Shown: positions 1-13,800 of the stretch, piece by piece
How the letters are laid out: each line of letters starts with the position of its first letter
Numbering within the stretch: the first letter of the stretch is position 1
Made by a program: the position numbers and the translations under genes
Assembly: GCA_004794785.1 (NCBI GenBank)
Contig: SJOL01006427.1
Location: 231,638 to 295,637, forward strand
Source: Opisthorchis felineus
Lineage: Eukaryota; Platyhelminthes; Trematoda; Opisthorchiida; Opisthorchiidae
Direction of reading: 5' to 3'
Length of the DNA: 64,000 nucleotides
The notes under the pieces: generated by a model
What the model was told of the DNA's origin: nothing
Database searches by the model: none
The model's input: the letters and a program-made list of their open reading frames with translations, nothing else

Positions 1-1672
1 CCAAGTGTCGACAAACATCCTGTCCAGCCGATAGATTTTGGCTTTTATCTAATCCACTGGCCACTTGATTTCCGGCCGTCGCCAAATCCCGATTGTCACC
101 GCCTTCTGCGAGAGCTGCTGCAGCTAAAGGGTTAAATGTAGGTTGCTTCAAAATAGTATGGGTCGAAAGAGAAGTCCACTTAGCTGACAAGATTTTGACA
201 GTGCATCGAAGAACTGAAGTAAGAGGAAATCGAATAATCCGTCGGAGTAAGCATTTTACCAGCTGATGTTACCGGTTGAGCAGCACTTTGCGAACCTAGT
301 GATCAGTAACACGATAGTTCGATTTTGAGTAGAATTCCAAAAGCTAACTTGAGCGCGCTTGCGTTTGGCAAATTTATCGTCATTATCCACAAATCTATTC
401 AAGTTGGGCGTCCAGATTTGTGAGGATGCACACAGCCTTCTTCAATCCAAAGGAAATTATAAAGCAATAGTCTTATCTATTCAGATCACTTGCTATGCTA
501 CAAAGGCTACTGCACGAATAGGCAATCTCTCCGGCGGAGAAGGAATTAACAATGTGAGAGAAGCGGTGCTTGCGATATATAGGTTTGCAACTAAGATCGA
601 GTATCACTTGTTTAAGAGGCAGGGTTTGCATTCTATGACTATATAGCTGGTGTATCCTAAGGAGAGCTCAACATGAGCTTTCGGGCAACAATATCATTTC
701 CTATTAGTGCACGTGACAGCGACAGCGATTCTGCTACGCAGCTGGGCGGTGAACACGAAATTTACTGTCGTCTTCAAATGTGATGATACTGTTGGTAAGA
801 GCAGAATAAAGCTAGCTTTCTCGAAACAATATTACTCCATTGTTGTCCAGGCGTAACGCACTACTCATATGCTGAAACCTCCATTGCTTCGGATTGTTTT
901 GCGCCTTAGAAGATCTGATAGATTTGTGGGCTTGTCTGACAACGAGCGGACGTCACCGGGTTTAATAGTTGGATGTGCATTCTTTCAACATTTAGAGCTC
1001 CCATCCAAACAAGCTGGTGGTTTCTTTACCTTCCATATTGTTGAAGCTAGGTGAGCTTCCATCCACCTAAAAAAACTATAACCGCAGCTGTCTCGTAAAC
1101 ATCACCTTGAAACCTAACAGGTCAAGAAAGCAATGAATGGATCCGTGGAGAATTTGTAAAGTGAAATCCAAAAAATTGACAGTACAAGTAATTTTGATGT
1201 CCCCTCTAAGGATGCTGTCGGCTTCCATACTCTATACACAAGAGAAATATCGTTTAGCCTCTCCTGGATTGTGCAGGTTGAGTGGAACAGTTCATTGTGT
1301 CATGTCGGTCCCTCCAGCCTGAAGAGAGCAGCTCTATATAAATGCTGTGTCTATATGTATATATTACATCCGGCTTGAATATCACAAAACGCGAAAGAAT
1401 GTAGAAAGGAACTGATGTCAGGTGAAGTTGACCGCAAGTGCCTCGTTGACGGAGACTTCTGCGGGCCTAACCCTGGAGTTGGAATGCGAAGTCACAGTCT
1501 TCACTCATCGACTACATAACATCTTGCCTCGTGGCGGTTTTGCCAGCCCCAATTCCACAAATAACAAGTTAATGCAAACGACCGGTGGATATACTCGCAC
1601 TTGATTCTGAGCGAGTAAGCTTTTATCGTGCGGCCATTATGCTCAGGGGTTTACTGATATGTCCACTTTCAG
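1..1672. other. no supported exon; probable intron of the PDE7-like gene
   Basis: The catalytic exons that should precede 1673 (HNxxH, HDxxHPG) were looked for and not seen. A 95-codon open frame at 359-646 and a 60-codon frame at 1422-1604 lack matching splice sites and family motifs. A fragment of the long-TIR repeat sits at 851-880. Confidence 0.5.
851..880 (+). repeat. long-TIR MITE family, solo terminal fragment
   Basis: gcgtaacgcactactcatat followed by gctgaaacc matches the terminal sequence of the elements at 4948 and 47852 (cgtaatacactactcata..gctgaaa). Beyond about 30 bases I see no further similarity, so this is a remnant. Confidence 0.4.
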
Positions 1673-1833
1673 AAATACGTCGCCGAACTTTGTCATCAGT
1701 CCACAGCTGCTCTCACCACGCTTGCGCGATGCCCGGAAGACCCCAATGATCGAAACGATGAAACGTCAGATATCTCCTTTACTTGGCTGGAGACATTGCT
1801 AGACATGGTGGCTAATCGATGTCAGTGGCGTTC
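1673..1833 (+). CDS. PDE7-like exon, divergent linker before the ATDM helix
   Basis: The acceptor tccactttcag precedes an open frame starting KYVAELCHQS and running to WLETLLDMVANRCQ. Two weak donors would preserve phase with the next exon: GT at 1825 (ending in Gln) or at 1834 (adding WRS). In human PDE7 the matching place, between the HHW helix and the ATDM helix, is short. Here it holds an acidic insert (PEDPNDRNDETSD), typical of flatworm-lengthened loops. The exon is not recognisable alone. It is assigned because its frame, phase and distance fit the next exon. The frame stops at 1865, so the exon cannot run further. Confidence 0.5.
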
Positions 1834-4800
1834 GTGCTGTCACCTTCTTTTCAGATTGCCTGATTGAGCGCTTGGACGTGTAGGCACCTCGGAATGCTTG
1901 ACATAGGCCAGCACTAGGTCCCCTCCCTCACCCACTCTTTTTCTCTTCTTTTCACTCCAGGGCTTTAAGTATAATTAGATGAACCTTATGGTTGTACGGC
2001 AGTGAAGCATCAGTGTCAACACTGATGTTGCTGTCTGATGATGATGATGATCTCCAGTGCGAATAGTACGTCCTGCTGCTTTGTAATAGAGTTGCAGGAA
2101 CCGAAACATTGTATACGTGCTTCATGGGCCTCATTTATGTCAAATAGCAGTAGGCAAGTCGGGACAAATGACGAAGGCCCATACAGAGACTACTCAGCGA
2201 CAGTCGTGTCACGCTTTAAGTGATCCCTTCTAGACGCCTTGTTTTCCATCCTTTTCACAAGTCCGTCGCCCACTTCAATTCAATCATCTTTTGAGAATGC
2301 TTATTATGTTATTCTAGTTCTGCTGACTTCCCGTTTTCTCGTATTTCACGCTCCTGTGACTTGGCTACATGATTTTAACTGGACCACAGAACTTGATCAT
2401 GGAAATTCACTTTCTTCGTTTCAGGTTTTCCATCTTCTGTCGCTCAGAACAATATAAACGTGATTGTGCGCCCCTTTTCCATCCTTTTTTTTCCATTATC
2501 CTGTTCTCCAGTTAATTAACCACCTCGTTCTGGGCAACTGTTCTTCCTAATGCATAATTATTCTGGTCACTGAAGACCTTTTTGTTTTTCCTTGTTTCAC
2601 ACTAATCAAGGAGCACGATGCGAGAGTGTATAGTGAAAATGGTACACGCCACGGATATGGCCTATCAGGGATTTTATCGAGACAAATTTACAGTAAGTTC
2701 TTGCTTCATTAGCTATTATCGAACACATTTTGATTAGTCTATGCAGCACACGGCTACACATGGGAAAACATGGGAAACGCCTTGCTTACATCCGTCGTAA
2801 TCATCACTGACTTTCCCAATACTGCCCCATGCAAACCTGAGAGCGTCAAGTAGGATTTCTACCATGAATTGTGTCAAATACTTGAACAGCTCCACGCATA
2901 CCATATACCATCAGTTTCTGTTTTTCTTGAATTCGAGGGGTTCGTTGGTTGCCTAAGTAATATAACCCTCCTTTCTATAACTGAAAGAAGAGGAATGCCC
3001 CTAAATTTTATGACTGCACTGTACATTCAAGGTGAATAGTGAACGGTTGAGGAGTTTTTCCTCCTTAACTAGGGGAGTTTTGCCAGGGTTGCCGTGCATC
3101 TCTCTATTTGTCGGATTTCGACATTGAACGCTCAGTTCAAAAGAGCAGAAATCTAAGTATCGAAATGGCACCTGGAGAAAGAAATGTACAGATGACATTG
3201 CTTTGTTGTTCGGCGGCTATCATTGCAAACACCATCTTCCTACCAGGATATTCGCAGTGGTTTCTTGTTTAGACGTGCCTTTTGCATGTTCGAATTACAA
3301 ATTATGGCTTGTCAATCCCTTTGGAATTTCAAAATAGAAAAAAGTTAGGCTTATTTATTGGTTTAAGCATCTTGGCAGTGGTATAAGCCTCGATTCTCCC
3401 GTGACATGTGAAGTAAATGCATACATTAGGAAGGCACGAAAGTTCGCAACTTAGGTCTCAGAAACCACGAAACCCCCATGTATACAGTAAAACTGCGAGA
3501 ACAATCTTACTGTATGATTTTGAGATTTGATGACTTCGACTGGATGGCCTCCAACACTTCCAAACGCTCGATCACAACGGTCTTCTTAACATGACAGGAG
3601 TTCACTAGCTGCAACCTATCCGTGCAACTGAGTACTTGTTAACAAGTCCGAATCACCAGGACAGCTAAGAAAATTTATTTCGCTGAAATGCTTGGGACGT
3701 ATACCATTACACACTACTACCAAACGGAACACCGTTTTTTCCAAACAAAGACTGGGGGGAAATTTGAGGAAGACTGGCCCCACCAAGCAAAAGCAACTAG
3801 AGCCAAACTTTTTTGGTCTTCGTACCTTCCTGACCTAGGTCCTCTTGAACTTCGTTGGAGGTCCCACAGTACGTGGTACATAACCGATCCCAGTGGTGAG
3901 CTTGCTGTCATTTTTGGCCAGACTGTCTAGCGTATGTGTCGTTGTGCTCTGGGTTTACGTTGGACAAGGTTCGCAAAAGGCAGATCGCAGGTCACTTCCA
4001 CTGATAGCCTCCTATTCCGGCGTGATGCTCAGGTGTTCTCATCTCGTTCCTGTTCGTTGATGTGGATGCCTTGTAGTTGATGGTTTTCCTTTTGGTACTA
4101 AGTACCCATCATTCCTATTCCGTTCAATCTGTTACTAGGGTGCCTTCTCCTCCTCTTTGTGGCAGTTAAATGCCATTATTTGGTAGCGGTGTTACGGAAT
4201 CTGGCTAACTCGCATATGTCCATTCGCTGTTGATCTGTTCGCGGGCCCTGACGGTTGGGTTTCAAACGTTTCGCCACCAATCAGCTTATCCTATTTAACA
4301 CATTACATACCGTAGGTAAACTATATAAACGCAAACCAGCAACGCACGTATGATGTCGGATGTGACCGAAGACCAACGACTAAGCTGGGTGAACTGGTCA
4401 GCTACAAATGCCCCACTACATTCATAAAGGTGTCAGCTGAAATAGGACCGAGTGAAGTGCCCGTTGACACTCCATCACTCTTTCATGGGTAGTAGAATTG
4501 AAAAAAATTGTAGTAAGTGCACGGCATATGTTGCCATTTACGACCCTTAAAAATTTTTATGAGAACTCTGGTACTCGACTCTGTGAACATTTGGACCAGG
4601 GCGTCGTAATCATGCAGTCATCACTAGTCTACTTCGCAGTAATACATAATTCATGGAGTGAAACGGGCCACGCAGTTACATCAACGGCCATCGGTATTTT
4701 ATCACTCGTTTCCTCCTCAATTCGACGGTGGCGTCATTGACACTGCATTATATCACACATGTGAAACGGACATTGTTCTACCCGACGATAACGTTGTAGG

Positions 4801-7800
4801 ATGCTCACAGGTCTTTTGAGGATTACGAACACGTGTCAAACTACCCAGTTCAGTCATGAGGTGAGCAAGTCAAGATGTTTATGTAATGGAAATGGATGAT
4901 TTCTCTGAAGAACATTCATGATTATGTGAAATAATGAAAAGGCTGCAGACGTAATACACTACTCATAGGGCTGCTGAAAACTTTTCGATTGCCCTTGTTG
5001 GGGCTTGTCAGGTAGGCGCAGTCCCCGAGTTTCCGTCAACGTTATGTTCTACTTGAACCCAGATTGGACAGACATTCAGTTACTTAAGAACATCGTAAAC
5101 AGGAGATTCGGCTGGTTTACTGATGAGTCTCCCGTAAAAACCAAATTGGTATGCAAATGATTGTATTTCACTAGTGAAAGGTTTATTCTCACTGAGTTCT
5201 TACTGACTTCGTCCACTAGCAAACAGCGTGTATGTTTGTGCGGCCGTTTAGTAAACACGGTTATCATTCTAGTGCCATACTTATGTGCAGTCGCGAAACC
5301 GATCACCCTGGGGAAGTAGGCTTACAATCGTCATCATCGACAACGGCACAAACTGGGGGAATACCCATGGCTGAAAATCTTTTCTACTCAGTAAGTAGCA
5401 GTATCATGGTTTGTAGATAACGCAAGGAGTTTCATCCAACTAAGTATCACTGAATGTGTTGAAAAGAATCGCCTAGAAAGTTTGTCCTTCTCCTGCGTTC
5501 CAGTCATAGGCAGACGCATCCGCGTATATTATCCTCCCATAACTTTAAAACACGGCTCTCAAGTGTCCAAACTGTTGTTGGTACCAATTGGAATGGAGCT
5601 GCGTTTTCTCAACTGACCAAGAAATCCACGAAACTGCGCGTTATTTGCTGGGCTGGATGAGATCAATCAAAGCCCAACGTGGCAACATTTTGATGACCCC
5701 CTACCAGAATGTTCATCCTGGCGGAAATGGTAACACATGAGTTTATTTTCCCAGCTTCCTCCGCACCCTTATAAATAAACAAAACCCTGTGTTCCATTGT
5801 TCGTTAAAATTCCGATGGAAACTGACAATCGGTCGCCTATCTTCTCCTCTCTTTTATATACTTATCCGTTCTCTTTTTAGGAAATGCTGAATGCTAGTAA
5901 AAACAATGCTTCTTACTCCTATACGCCAGAGGATCGAATTCTTTTACTTCAGGTGAGTCTATCAGAATAAAGCGCCACAAATAGCTGGGTACTTTGAATA
6001 ATCTGGTTAGCTAGAGCTTGTTTGTTGTCCGTCTTTGCGGTTCCTTCTTTTGTCTATCGTTTCACGTGTCGTTCCTACGCAGTTGAACTAAAGAAAGGAG
6101 CGCCTAAGTGAGGTTTAAATGTGCGTCAATAGCAATTTCTTAGTGGACCAATAGTTTGCAAACTTGGCCTCCCTCTGAATGGGACTGTTATATGTCTCAT
6201 AACAGGAACGTCACGTCGTTAATCACTGACATTCATTTTTCACCCAGTGCATTTACATTGTCGCCAGCGGCAGCGGACTGGATGAAATGGGTATGCTGAA
6301 CGAATAGACCTTTAGACAACTGAAAGGGTTGCGCAGTACGAATAGACATTTGGCAACAGAACTCCGCACTGCCACATCCCTATCGTTAGGTCTTCTAGGA
6401 ACAAATCGTCCGTTTGCTACCATTTGGAGTGCATTGCGGTAAAACAGCAATGCAAGCTCGCTGCTGCAGTTCACCGACAGCGCTTACCTTTCCTGGCTCG
6501 TATCGGTGAACATTTCAATGCTCCCAGTGGAGCAAAATCACTCCTCACAAATAGATGTCTTAATTCCTTAAATCAAAAGCGGGTGCACCGGCTTCTCATT
6601 TACCATGCAGCTGTAAAGATGGGCCGTGAACTCTCAGCAGTGACGTGAGTATTGCTTAGTGGTTCAATACGATCCATCTAACCAGCTCTTTTTTAATTCA
6701 ACAACACAATAAGCAAAATTTACTGCGTCGGATTTGGATTAAAGGCAACCGCAGTCAGTGTTCGTGTGTGAGTTTCAGTCAAGCCATCGTCTTCCTTTAT
6801 GGACCTCAGTCAATCTACTTCCTCGTCTTGGATATCGGCGTCCACGTGCTGTGGTAACCTGAACTAACGTTCAGTTGCACACGGTTCGTGGTTGGAAAAC
6901 CAAAGTGAATTGCACTGAAGTCAAACGCCCCAATAAGTTTCTGTAAAACGCCTATTTGGTGTATTTTAGGACCAGAGGAAGGCTGATTAAAATTCCCTCG
7001 ACAGACCCCTACCGGGTTCGCCCTGTTCGGACCGCATTATGTGGACACAGGTCGACACGTTGCTGGCTGTTGACATGAGAGGCCGAACCAAACTGTTTGA
7101 CCTTTATCCCTCGAAATGTCCATCAAGGTAAATATTTCGATATTACCTTTTGCGGGCTAAGTGAAGTGAGTGGGCTTCGAAGTGAGTGGACCAATTCAAA
7201 CGATAGCGCACCTTAATGAAAGAAATACGGTGTCAGAATGAAATGGTTCAGAAAGGTGACTTATCGTTTTGAGCACAAGTAATGATAACTCCTCAATTTT
7301 GTCCGGACGTAGTCATGGTGTTTTCTCTGTTTTCTCGTGTCCGTTAGATTGTGGAGTTCGGTTGTCTTCCTACCCTGTGCGTGTGTGTGTGTGTATGCTG
7401 CATCGAGTTGCATGCGTACTTGTTCTGTGGAATGTGTAAAGAGGAGTGACCAATCTTGTTTGACAGTCGCACAAACGTGACCTTGCACAACTTGACTTGA
7501 TTTGGGCGAAAGTCAAAAGCATGGTACGTGATGCAGGTGGTAGCCGGTCAGGGTTGCAAGCGGGACAGGATTTCGTCACGTGATTTGTGTTTGTGGAACG
7601 AGACGCATGATCTAGTGAGTGCAGATGTACTAGACAAATTAAGCGAGGTTGTTTGGAGGAACAAGAGTGACCACTACAGAAGTGAAGAAAGAACTTATTA
7701 CTCACTGAATTTTATTCAGATGATGAGGCCATCTATGCCTGAAACTCTGGAAAAAGGTGTTCCATGGAAAGCCTACCTGACTCCGGAAATAACTGAATTT

Positions 7801-10800
7801 TGTGAATGTTCATAATCCGGTCGTATGTAAAAGTCTAACCCCCGGGTGAAAATCAGTAGTTGCGTTTTTCGGATTTCGAAGGCAAACAGTTTGTTGGAAT
7901 TTTTGATACTGAACTTGCCTTCTAGGTTGCCTTTCCTTATTCATTATATGATATTTTACTTTATATTTCACTTAAGGGGACTATAATTTGATGACTCGAT
8001 GTTTTCATCTTAAAGAGAAACCTCTTAATTGGAAACAGTTCCGGTATTCCTTAAGAGACGTACTTTATAATAACTGTCGTATACCACAATGAAGCGGCTC
8101 CCACTACTTACTGTCGCCTATGACCTGTCATCTCTTGCAAGATTAGCGCAGTGTTGACCAATATTGGATCACATGGATGACACCATCGGACTGTTGTAGT
8201 CGTTATGGTTATTTAAGGTCCCATAGCAGTCTAATCACCGACGGGGTGATAGACTTTCCGCGTTGATCTGGTTTTTGAGCGTGTATAAGGCTTCCTCCTG
8301 AGAAGTTGAACCAATTACAAACCACTACACAAGACCCTTTGTTCTTAGTGTAGCCTATCTGGTGTGCGTGCCACGATTGTCTCCCTTCAAGACAGGAGAA
8401 GAAACACTCAATCTTCCGGTCCAAATTCTCTTTCTGTTGCGGGATACCGCCCAGGTACGGATACTCAGAGGGTTTACTGGCCGGGGCACTGAGCCCTGGA
8501 AGCCACTGTTGTGTTACTCTAGGAATCCAATGAAAATATGAATAGAATGTGAACCTGTGTTTGGCAAGGTTCGCTTAGTACACAGTAGCGCAGTCGAGAT
8601 TGTTGCGTTTTGAATCCATAACTGTGCGCTTACATGGTACCATAAAATTCGGTGTTGATCTTCGTTCTTCACACTAACGCATAATGTTGCCCCACAATTT
8701 CCATCTGTGAATGTCTTCGACAATCTTTGTAGTTAGAACTCTCGCTAACTTTGTCAACTGAAGCACCTGGTGCGCAAACCATCTTTTGGCTTCCGTTCAT
8801 TGAAAATCTTTGAGGATTCCTAGTGCCTTTTTCGTCATAGGTTAAAGTGTTGCTGCTGATGACACCGGACGGGGACCGAATGGCTAGAAATCATGTTAAC
8901 GACATTCGGTCATTTCGTTTCTAGATGTGTATTCCAAATGGGTATCTGCTCATCGGAATACAGCTCATTCGCCTTTCGTCGAACTCTAACAACCTTACGC
9001 AGATTTTGGGACAGTTTCACTATTACATCTATTTTTAATTAAATTTACACTGGCGATAAACTTGTTGGAAAAAGGTAAATCGTTGAAATTTACACTTCAC
9101 TCAGGCGCAGTTTTGAGAGCTGAATACCAGGCATATTTCAGACCACACGCAACTCCTATTCTCTTAACTCTCTACTTCTGATTAATTTGGTTCTTATTCC
9201 CTCTACTCATTGCATGACAATGGTAGAGATCGGTGAGCTTACCAGGAATTTTATTGTTGATACAGATGGTGGTATTTTTATCTGTGTTCACACCCGGATG
9301 TCTTTCCCATTGATCCCGAAGCTGCATGGTCACTATTCCTCAAGAGGTTGCTATTCACTTTCCCCCTCTCTTGTCTTGCCATTGCAACTAGTGGTGCATA
9401 ATTCGTGACCAGGGCGCCACATTGACTTTACTGGCGGTTCCATTTATTACCGCACCCGAGAACATTCCGGATTCCCTTTCTAGCTGTGTGTATCTCATGT
9501 GTCTTATTATCTTACGTATCTCACGAAGTCGGAAGGCTATTGATGCTGTGGAAATTATGGATATCCATGACTAAGTATCGTCCTCGTCCTTATGAATTTA
9601 CGCCGATCCTCCATGGTTCCTCCTCTTTAATAAAGGCATTCTGACAGCAGGAATCACATGGAGGAGCAGTGTGTTACACAGTATGAAATGTACAGTGACA
9701 TATGAGTAAATTCAACTTTTTTCGGAGTCGACATGCAGTCTTCATGCTCCGAATTCCCTTGGTTGTCAATATCGTTACCAATGCGCTCGCTTAATTGATG
9801 AACTTGATTGAGTTTGGCCCTGAAAGTGAAACTGCGTGTACGCGAAAGAACGTGAATGCTTTTACGCTGTCCGAGTTTCCTATTTTTGACTAATAATTAA
9901 GCTGTTTGCACTCAATTCTCTCATATTTTGGTGTCCACGAGACAAGCGTATGACTTTCAAATATCTGTGATATAATCATTTGCATTGTTTCGGTAACCTT
10001 GTACGTAATTTGACCCCAGTTAAAATTTCACTCCAAAAACGCCCAGACACGCGGTTGATCTAGTTCACCTTACGAGGAAGCCCATATTTTGTACTGTGGT
10101 AGGCAGTTGTCAATATGACTTGGACTGCGAAAAACGGGTGGCTTTTGGCATTTGTTATAGTTCAAAGTCATTCGACCTTCGGTGGTTAGTAACTCCGACG
10201 AGAGTTCCGTTTAAGTGAGTTAGTAAAATAGCTCATTTTCCCTGTAGATTATTGATGGATTGAAGGCAAATCACCAACAGTACTGCAAGAGGAGTGTAAA
10301 GTGATATTCATCTTCTCCTTCAATTTTTTGTCTTTTGTTTTGTCTTTTGATTGCTGGATTATTTTGATGAGACTTTGTGGTGAGTAGGAACCTTTCACAT
10401 TTAGGTACGGTGGTGCGGTAAAGCATATATTTTTCCGTTTTCTACAGCTAGACATATGGGGAATCTGTTGCGAATTGATGTGTCAGTTATTATGATACTT
10501 TTGCACGGAGTCACGCCACGTCTCCTGTCCGTCAACTTTTGGATAGCCCTTCGCTTCTAACAACTTGGCTTTGACTAAATCGCTCGTTGTCCATTGACTT
10601 CAATGCCCGTCCTTACACCTCAGCACGATCGCTTGAGCGCCCCACATTTGCTAAGTCATATGATTATGATTAGGTCCCGGCATCCTGTGTATTCTCATAT
10701 GCCCGGCCTTGATTTGTGCATGCATGGATAGTTGGCTTTGGCGCTCTTTGTCAGAATGCTGTGTATGTTTAAACACATCCAATTACAAATCTGTTGCTCA

Positions 10801-13800
10801 CTCAGTATGGACGACCCCTTTATAAGTTAGTTGTTTGGGTAGGAACAGTTCAGAATTTTTGATACTTGGCTGAAGCCGCTACTAACTTTTGCAGTTGTGA
10901 AGGCCCGTTTTTGATTAATTATTCCTTGGTTTCTTGTTTCACGACGATAGTTGCTGTGTAAGTATTACTCCTGCTTATCTTACATCAGCACAAGTACTTT
11001 CAGTCCAACCTTAATTAGGGTTCAGTTTCTCACACGTCCAGTACTCGTTAAAGGCTTCAAAGATTGATGCTTCATATGTCCAATTGTTTATGCGTACGCT
11101 ATTTACAGTGCTTATTTTCAGCGACGTACATAGGCTGAACTGCGAGATAGCTAATGGAGTGAGTGCGCAGACAGCTACTGGTTAGCTTAGTGACAAACGA
11201 AATAGGGAACGTCAGATCAAGCCATACCGTTAACTTTAATGTTGCATGTCGGGCCATTAGTCGTCTTTGCCAAAACAGTTTCAAACGCTATCTACCAGGC
11301 ACAGCGGAAGCAGTTGTGGTTTGTTTTCATGTCCCAGACGTATGCACATAAACGTAGTTTATTGCGTTGACCTATTAGGCATTTCGGAGCCGTACCCTGG
11401 TCATCTAACTGAGCAAAATCCAGTATTCCCCTGCTGCGTTTTACTAGAGTGCCGTATCCTCTTTACTTATGAAAGTCTGTCTGGCGGCTCCGGCTCTATC
11501 TCGTCATCCTGCGTAGCTCTGCCCTAATCAGTTTTCTGGCTTTCCTTCTGTTTTATGCGTGCCATATTGTGAACGTGAGAGCTTGAGACTGAGTAGCACA
11601 AGTGTTTGCTCTACAAATTCCGCTATAAATGGAAATTTCCATTAAGTTCGTGTGGAGAATTTATGGAGGACACCAGTACCTCATTGTGTAATGTGGTGCT
11701 TTTGTACACTGTAATGTCACCTTGCTTAGGCCGGCTGGTCGATCTCAACAGGTCCCTGCGAGTTCGCTCGCCGATTCCTATTCGTTTACATCAAATTCGC
11801 AGTCATATCCACAATAGCACAGTCCAGACAAACCATTTATGCTATCGTAACTATGCGCAGGCACCCAGTGGTCCAAACAATGTTGTCAGGCGTACCCGTG
11901 TCCTATTCCAATCAATCATGTCGGACAACTTACCTGTACACAATACAGTTTCTTGATGTGTTAGTCGATATAACTCTAGCTGGAGTACAGTCGAGTTACT
12001 TGTTGTCGAAACCACTCACATCACAGACAATCAACGGTCCTTCGCAGTCAAGTAGTTGCTACCTCTGGACAAGTGTCGGATGGTTTTCAATGGCGCATCG
12101 CTTACGTAATCCCAGAGTTCTCTGCCCGAAGGAAATCCACATGACGTTAGAACCTGTATCGACTATCTGGTGTGACTGACTTAATCTAGTTGATTCTGTG
12201 GCCCATCAATCCATACACCCTTCTTTTTCCCATTTATATTTGCACCCATGAATTAATTAGTCATGCACATGATTTCTGTCCAGTAACATAAATTTCCGGC
12301 ATATTAGCCAAAGCTGCACAGCCATATCGGCCTCCACTCATATTATAATATCCATGTTTTTTTCACTTGTTCACATAGACGAGATGTAGAGTGGGAGACC
12401 GAAACCGAAGAGCAGGTGCGAAGTTCACTGTGTTTGGTCTCTGACGGCACTATCCCTGAACGAGCTCTTTGGTCACTTGTCTGAATCGCTTTTCCAGAAT
12501 TTGGTCGAATTTCAACATGTCGTACTTAGCAGGAATTGGTGCACTCGTTTTGATGATGCTCGTGACTAGTGTGGCAGTTGCCGGTCTGTGTTGCCCCGCG
12601 TGTTCGTGATTGTGGTTGCCGGTGTTTGTCAGCCACGTGTTGATAAGCAGCACACCACGTGTCACAGTGTAGGTCGTTAAAGTGGATGACTACTTCACAG
12701 TAATGCAATACTTTGGAAAACAAATTTGTATCACTTAGAAACGTGTTCACTTTTGTCGCGAGCTGGTGTATAGAGTGATTTCGGAGTGTGTTAGTCCAAT
12801 ATGCTAATATCGCTCATAAGCACCCATAGACTAACAAGAGAAATATCTCCTACAACTTTTATCGATCAGATGACAGGTGTACGACATCCCAAGATGGAGA
12901 CCAGAGTAGAATGAAACCGTCTCAATGTCAAATGTTGCTTCCCCTATACGGATTCCATTTAAGTAGGTTTATCTCTAAAATCCACTAATCTCGTGTTAAT
13001 TATCTGTTGCGTGTTTGAAACGAACACGCAGCAAGCGACAATCTAAACCGATAGAACAGTCTGAATTGAGCTGATTACGAGTGTTTGTTGTTGTTGTTGT
13101 TGTTTGTTCCACAAGTAATGTTGCGAAAATAATCTGCTTAGTAAGACATGAACTCAAATGAATATAGTATACCTGCCGTTCTCTTTGCGTGTTCCACATT
13201 TTTTAGCTTTAACCTTTGTTGCATGTTTGTTTATACTTCGACTCCAGATAACGTTAAAGTGCGCTGACATCAGCAATCCCTGTCGTCCATGGGAATCCTG
13301 CCGTCAATGGGCTTATCGAATATGTTCAGAATTTTTCGGACAGGGCGATCAAGAGCGGCTTCGATGGTCTTTGGTACCAAGTATTGGTTGCGATAGACAT
13401 GCAGCTTCTGTTCCGCGCATACAAATGGGTTAGTTGTTCTGCACCGCATCAATAAAATGGCTTTTTGGATTCTTTGAATTTACTTCTGGCCTTTTGGTGA
13501 GTAGATTGCTACATGTGTTTGATCCCACAAATGCACCAGTCTGCTGAAAATCCGAGAAGCACTGTCCAGCTTTTCCCTCCGCATTGAGAATCATCGGTAG
13601 CAAGGATTGGCTTCACTAACTAGACGAAATCTCCATTACAGATTTGTAAATCTTCCACTACTAACAAACTTAGAATACTTGAACAAACCGCTACAACATC
13701 CTTAATGAACTGACTGCGACTCGGTGGTAGAGCAGCGTCGCATAATTAATGACGTAATCTAATCGAATCATAGAACAGTTTTTATTGTCATCAATTCTTT

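Noticed and set aside
359..646. 95-codon + strand ORF upstream of the PDE exons
   Set aside because: It does not match the HD or HNxxH region expected next in the gene, and lacks an in-frame acceptor near its start.
6248..7614. A chain of exon-like blocks (6248-6290, 6470-6644, 7005-7127, 7569-7614) with consistent phases, including VHRQRLPFLARIGEHF...
   Set aside because: PDE7 homology requires RILLLQ (ending 5952) to join LKCADIS (from 13248) directly, so these would interrupt the catalytic core. Phase agreement alone can arise by chance. They remain possible only as part of a nested gene.
10248..11158. Three more phase-compatible micro-exon candidates (10248-10295, 10448-10479, 11122-11158)
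   Set aside because: They lie in the same 7.3-kb intron, have weak donors and no family motif.
11606..12179. Two overlapping + strand ORFs (116 and 108 codons), considered as retroelement protein
   Set aside because: No RT, integrase, protease or zinc-knuckle motif could be seen.
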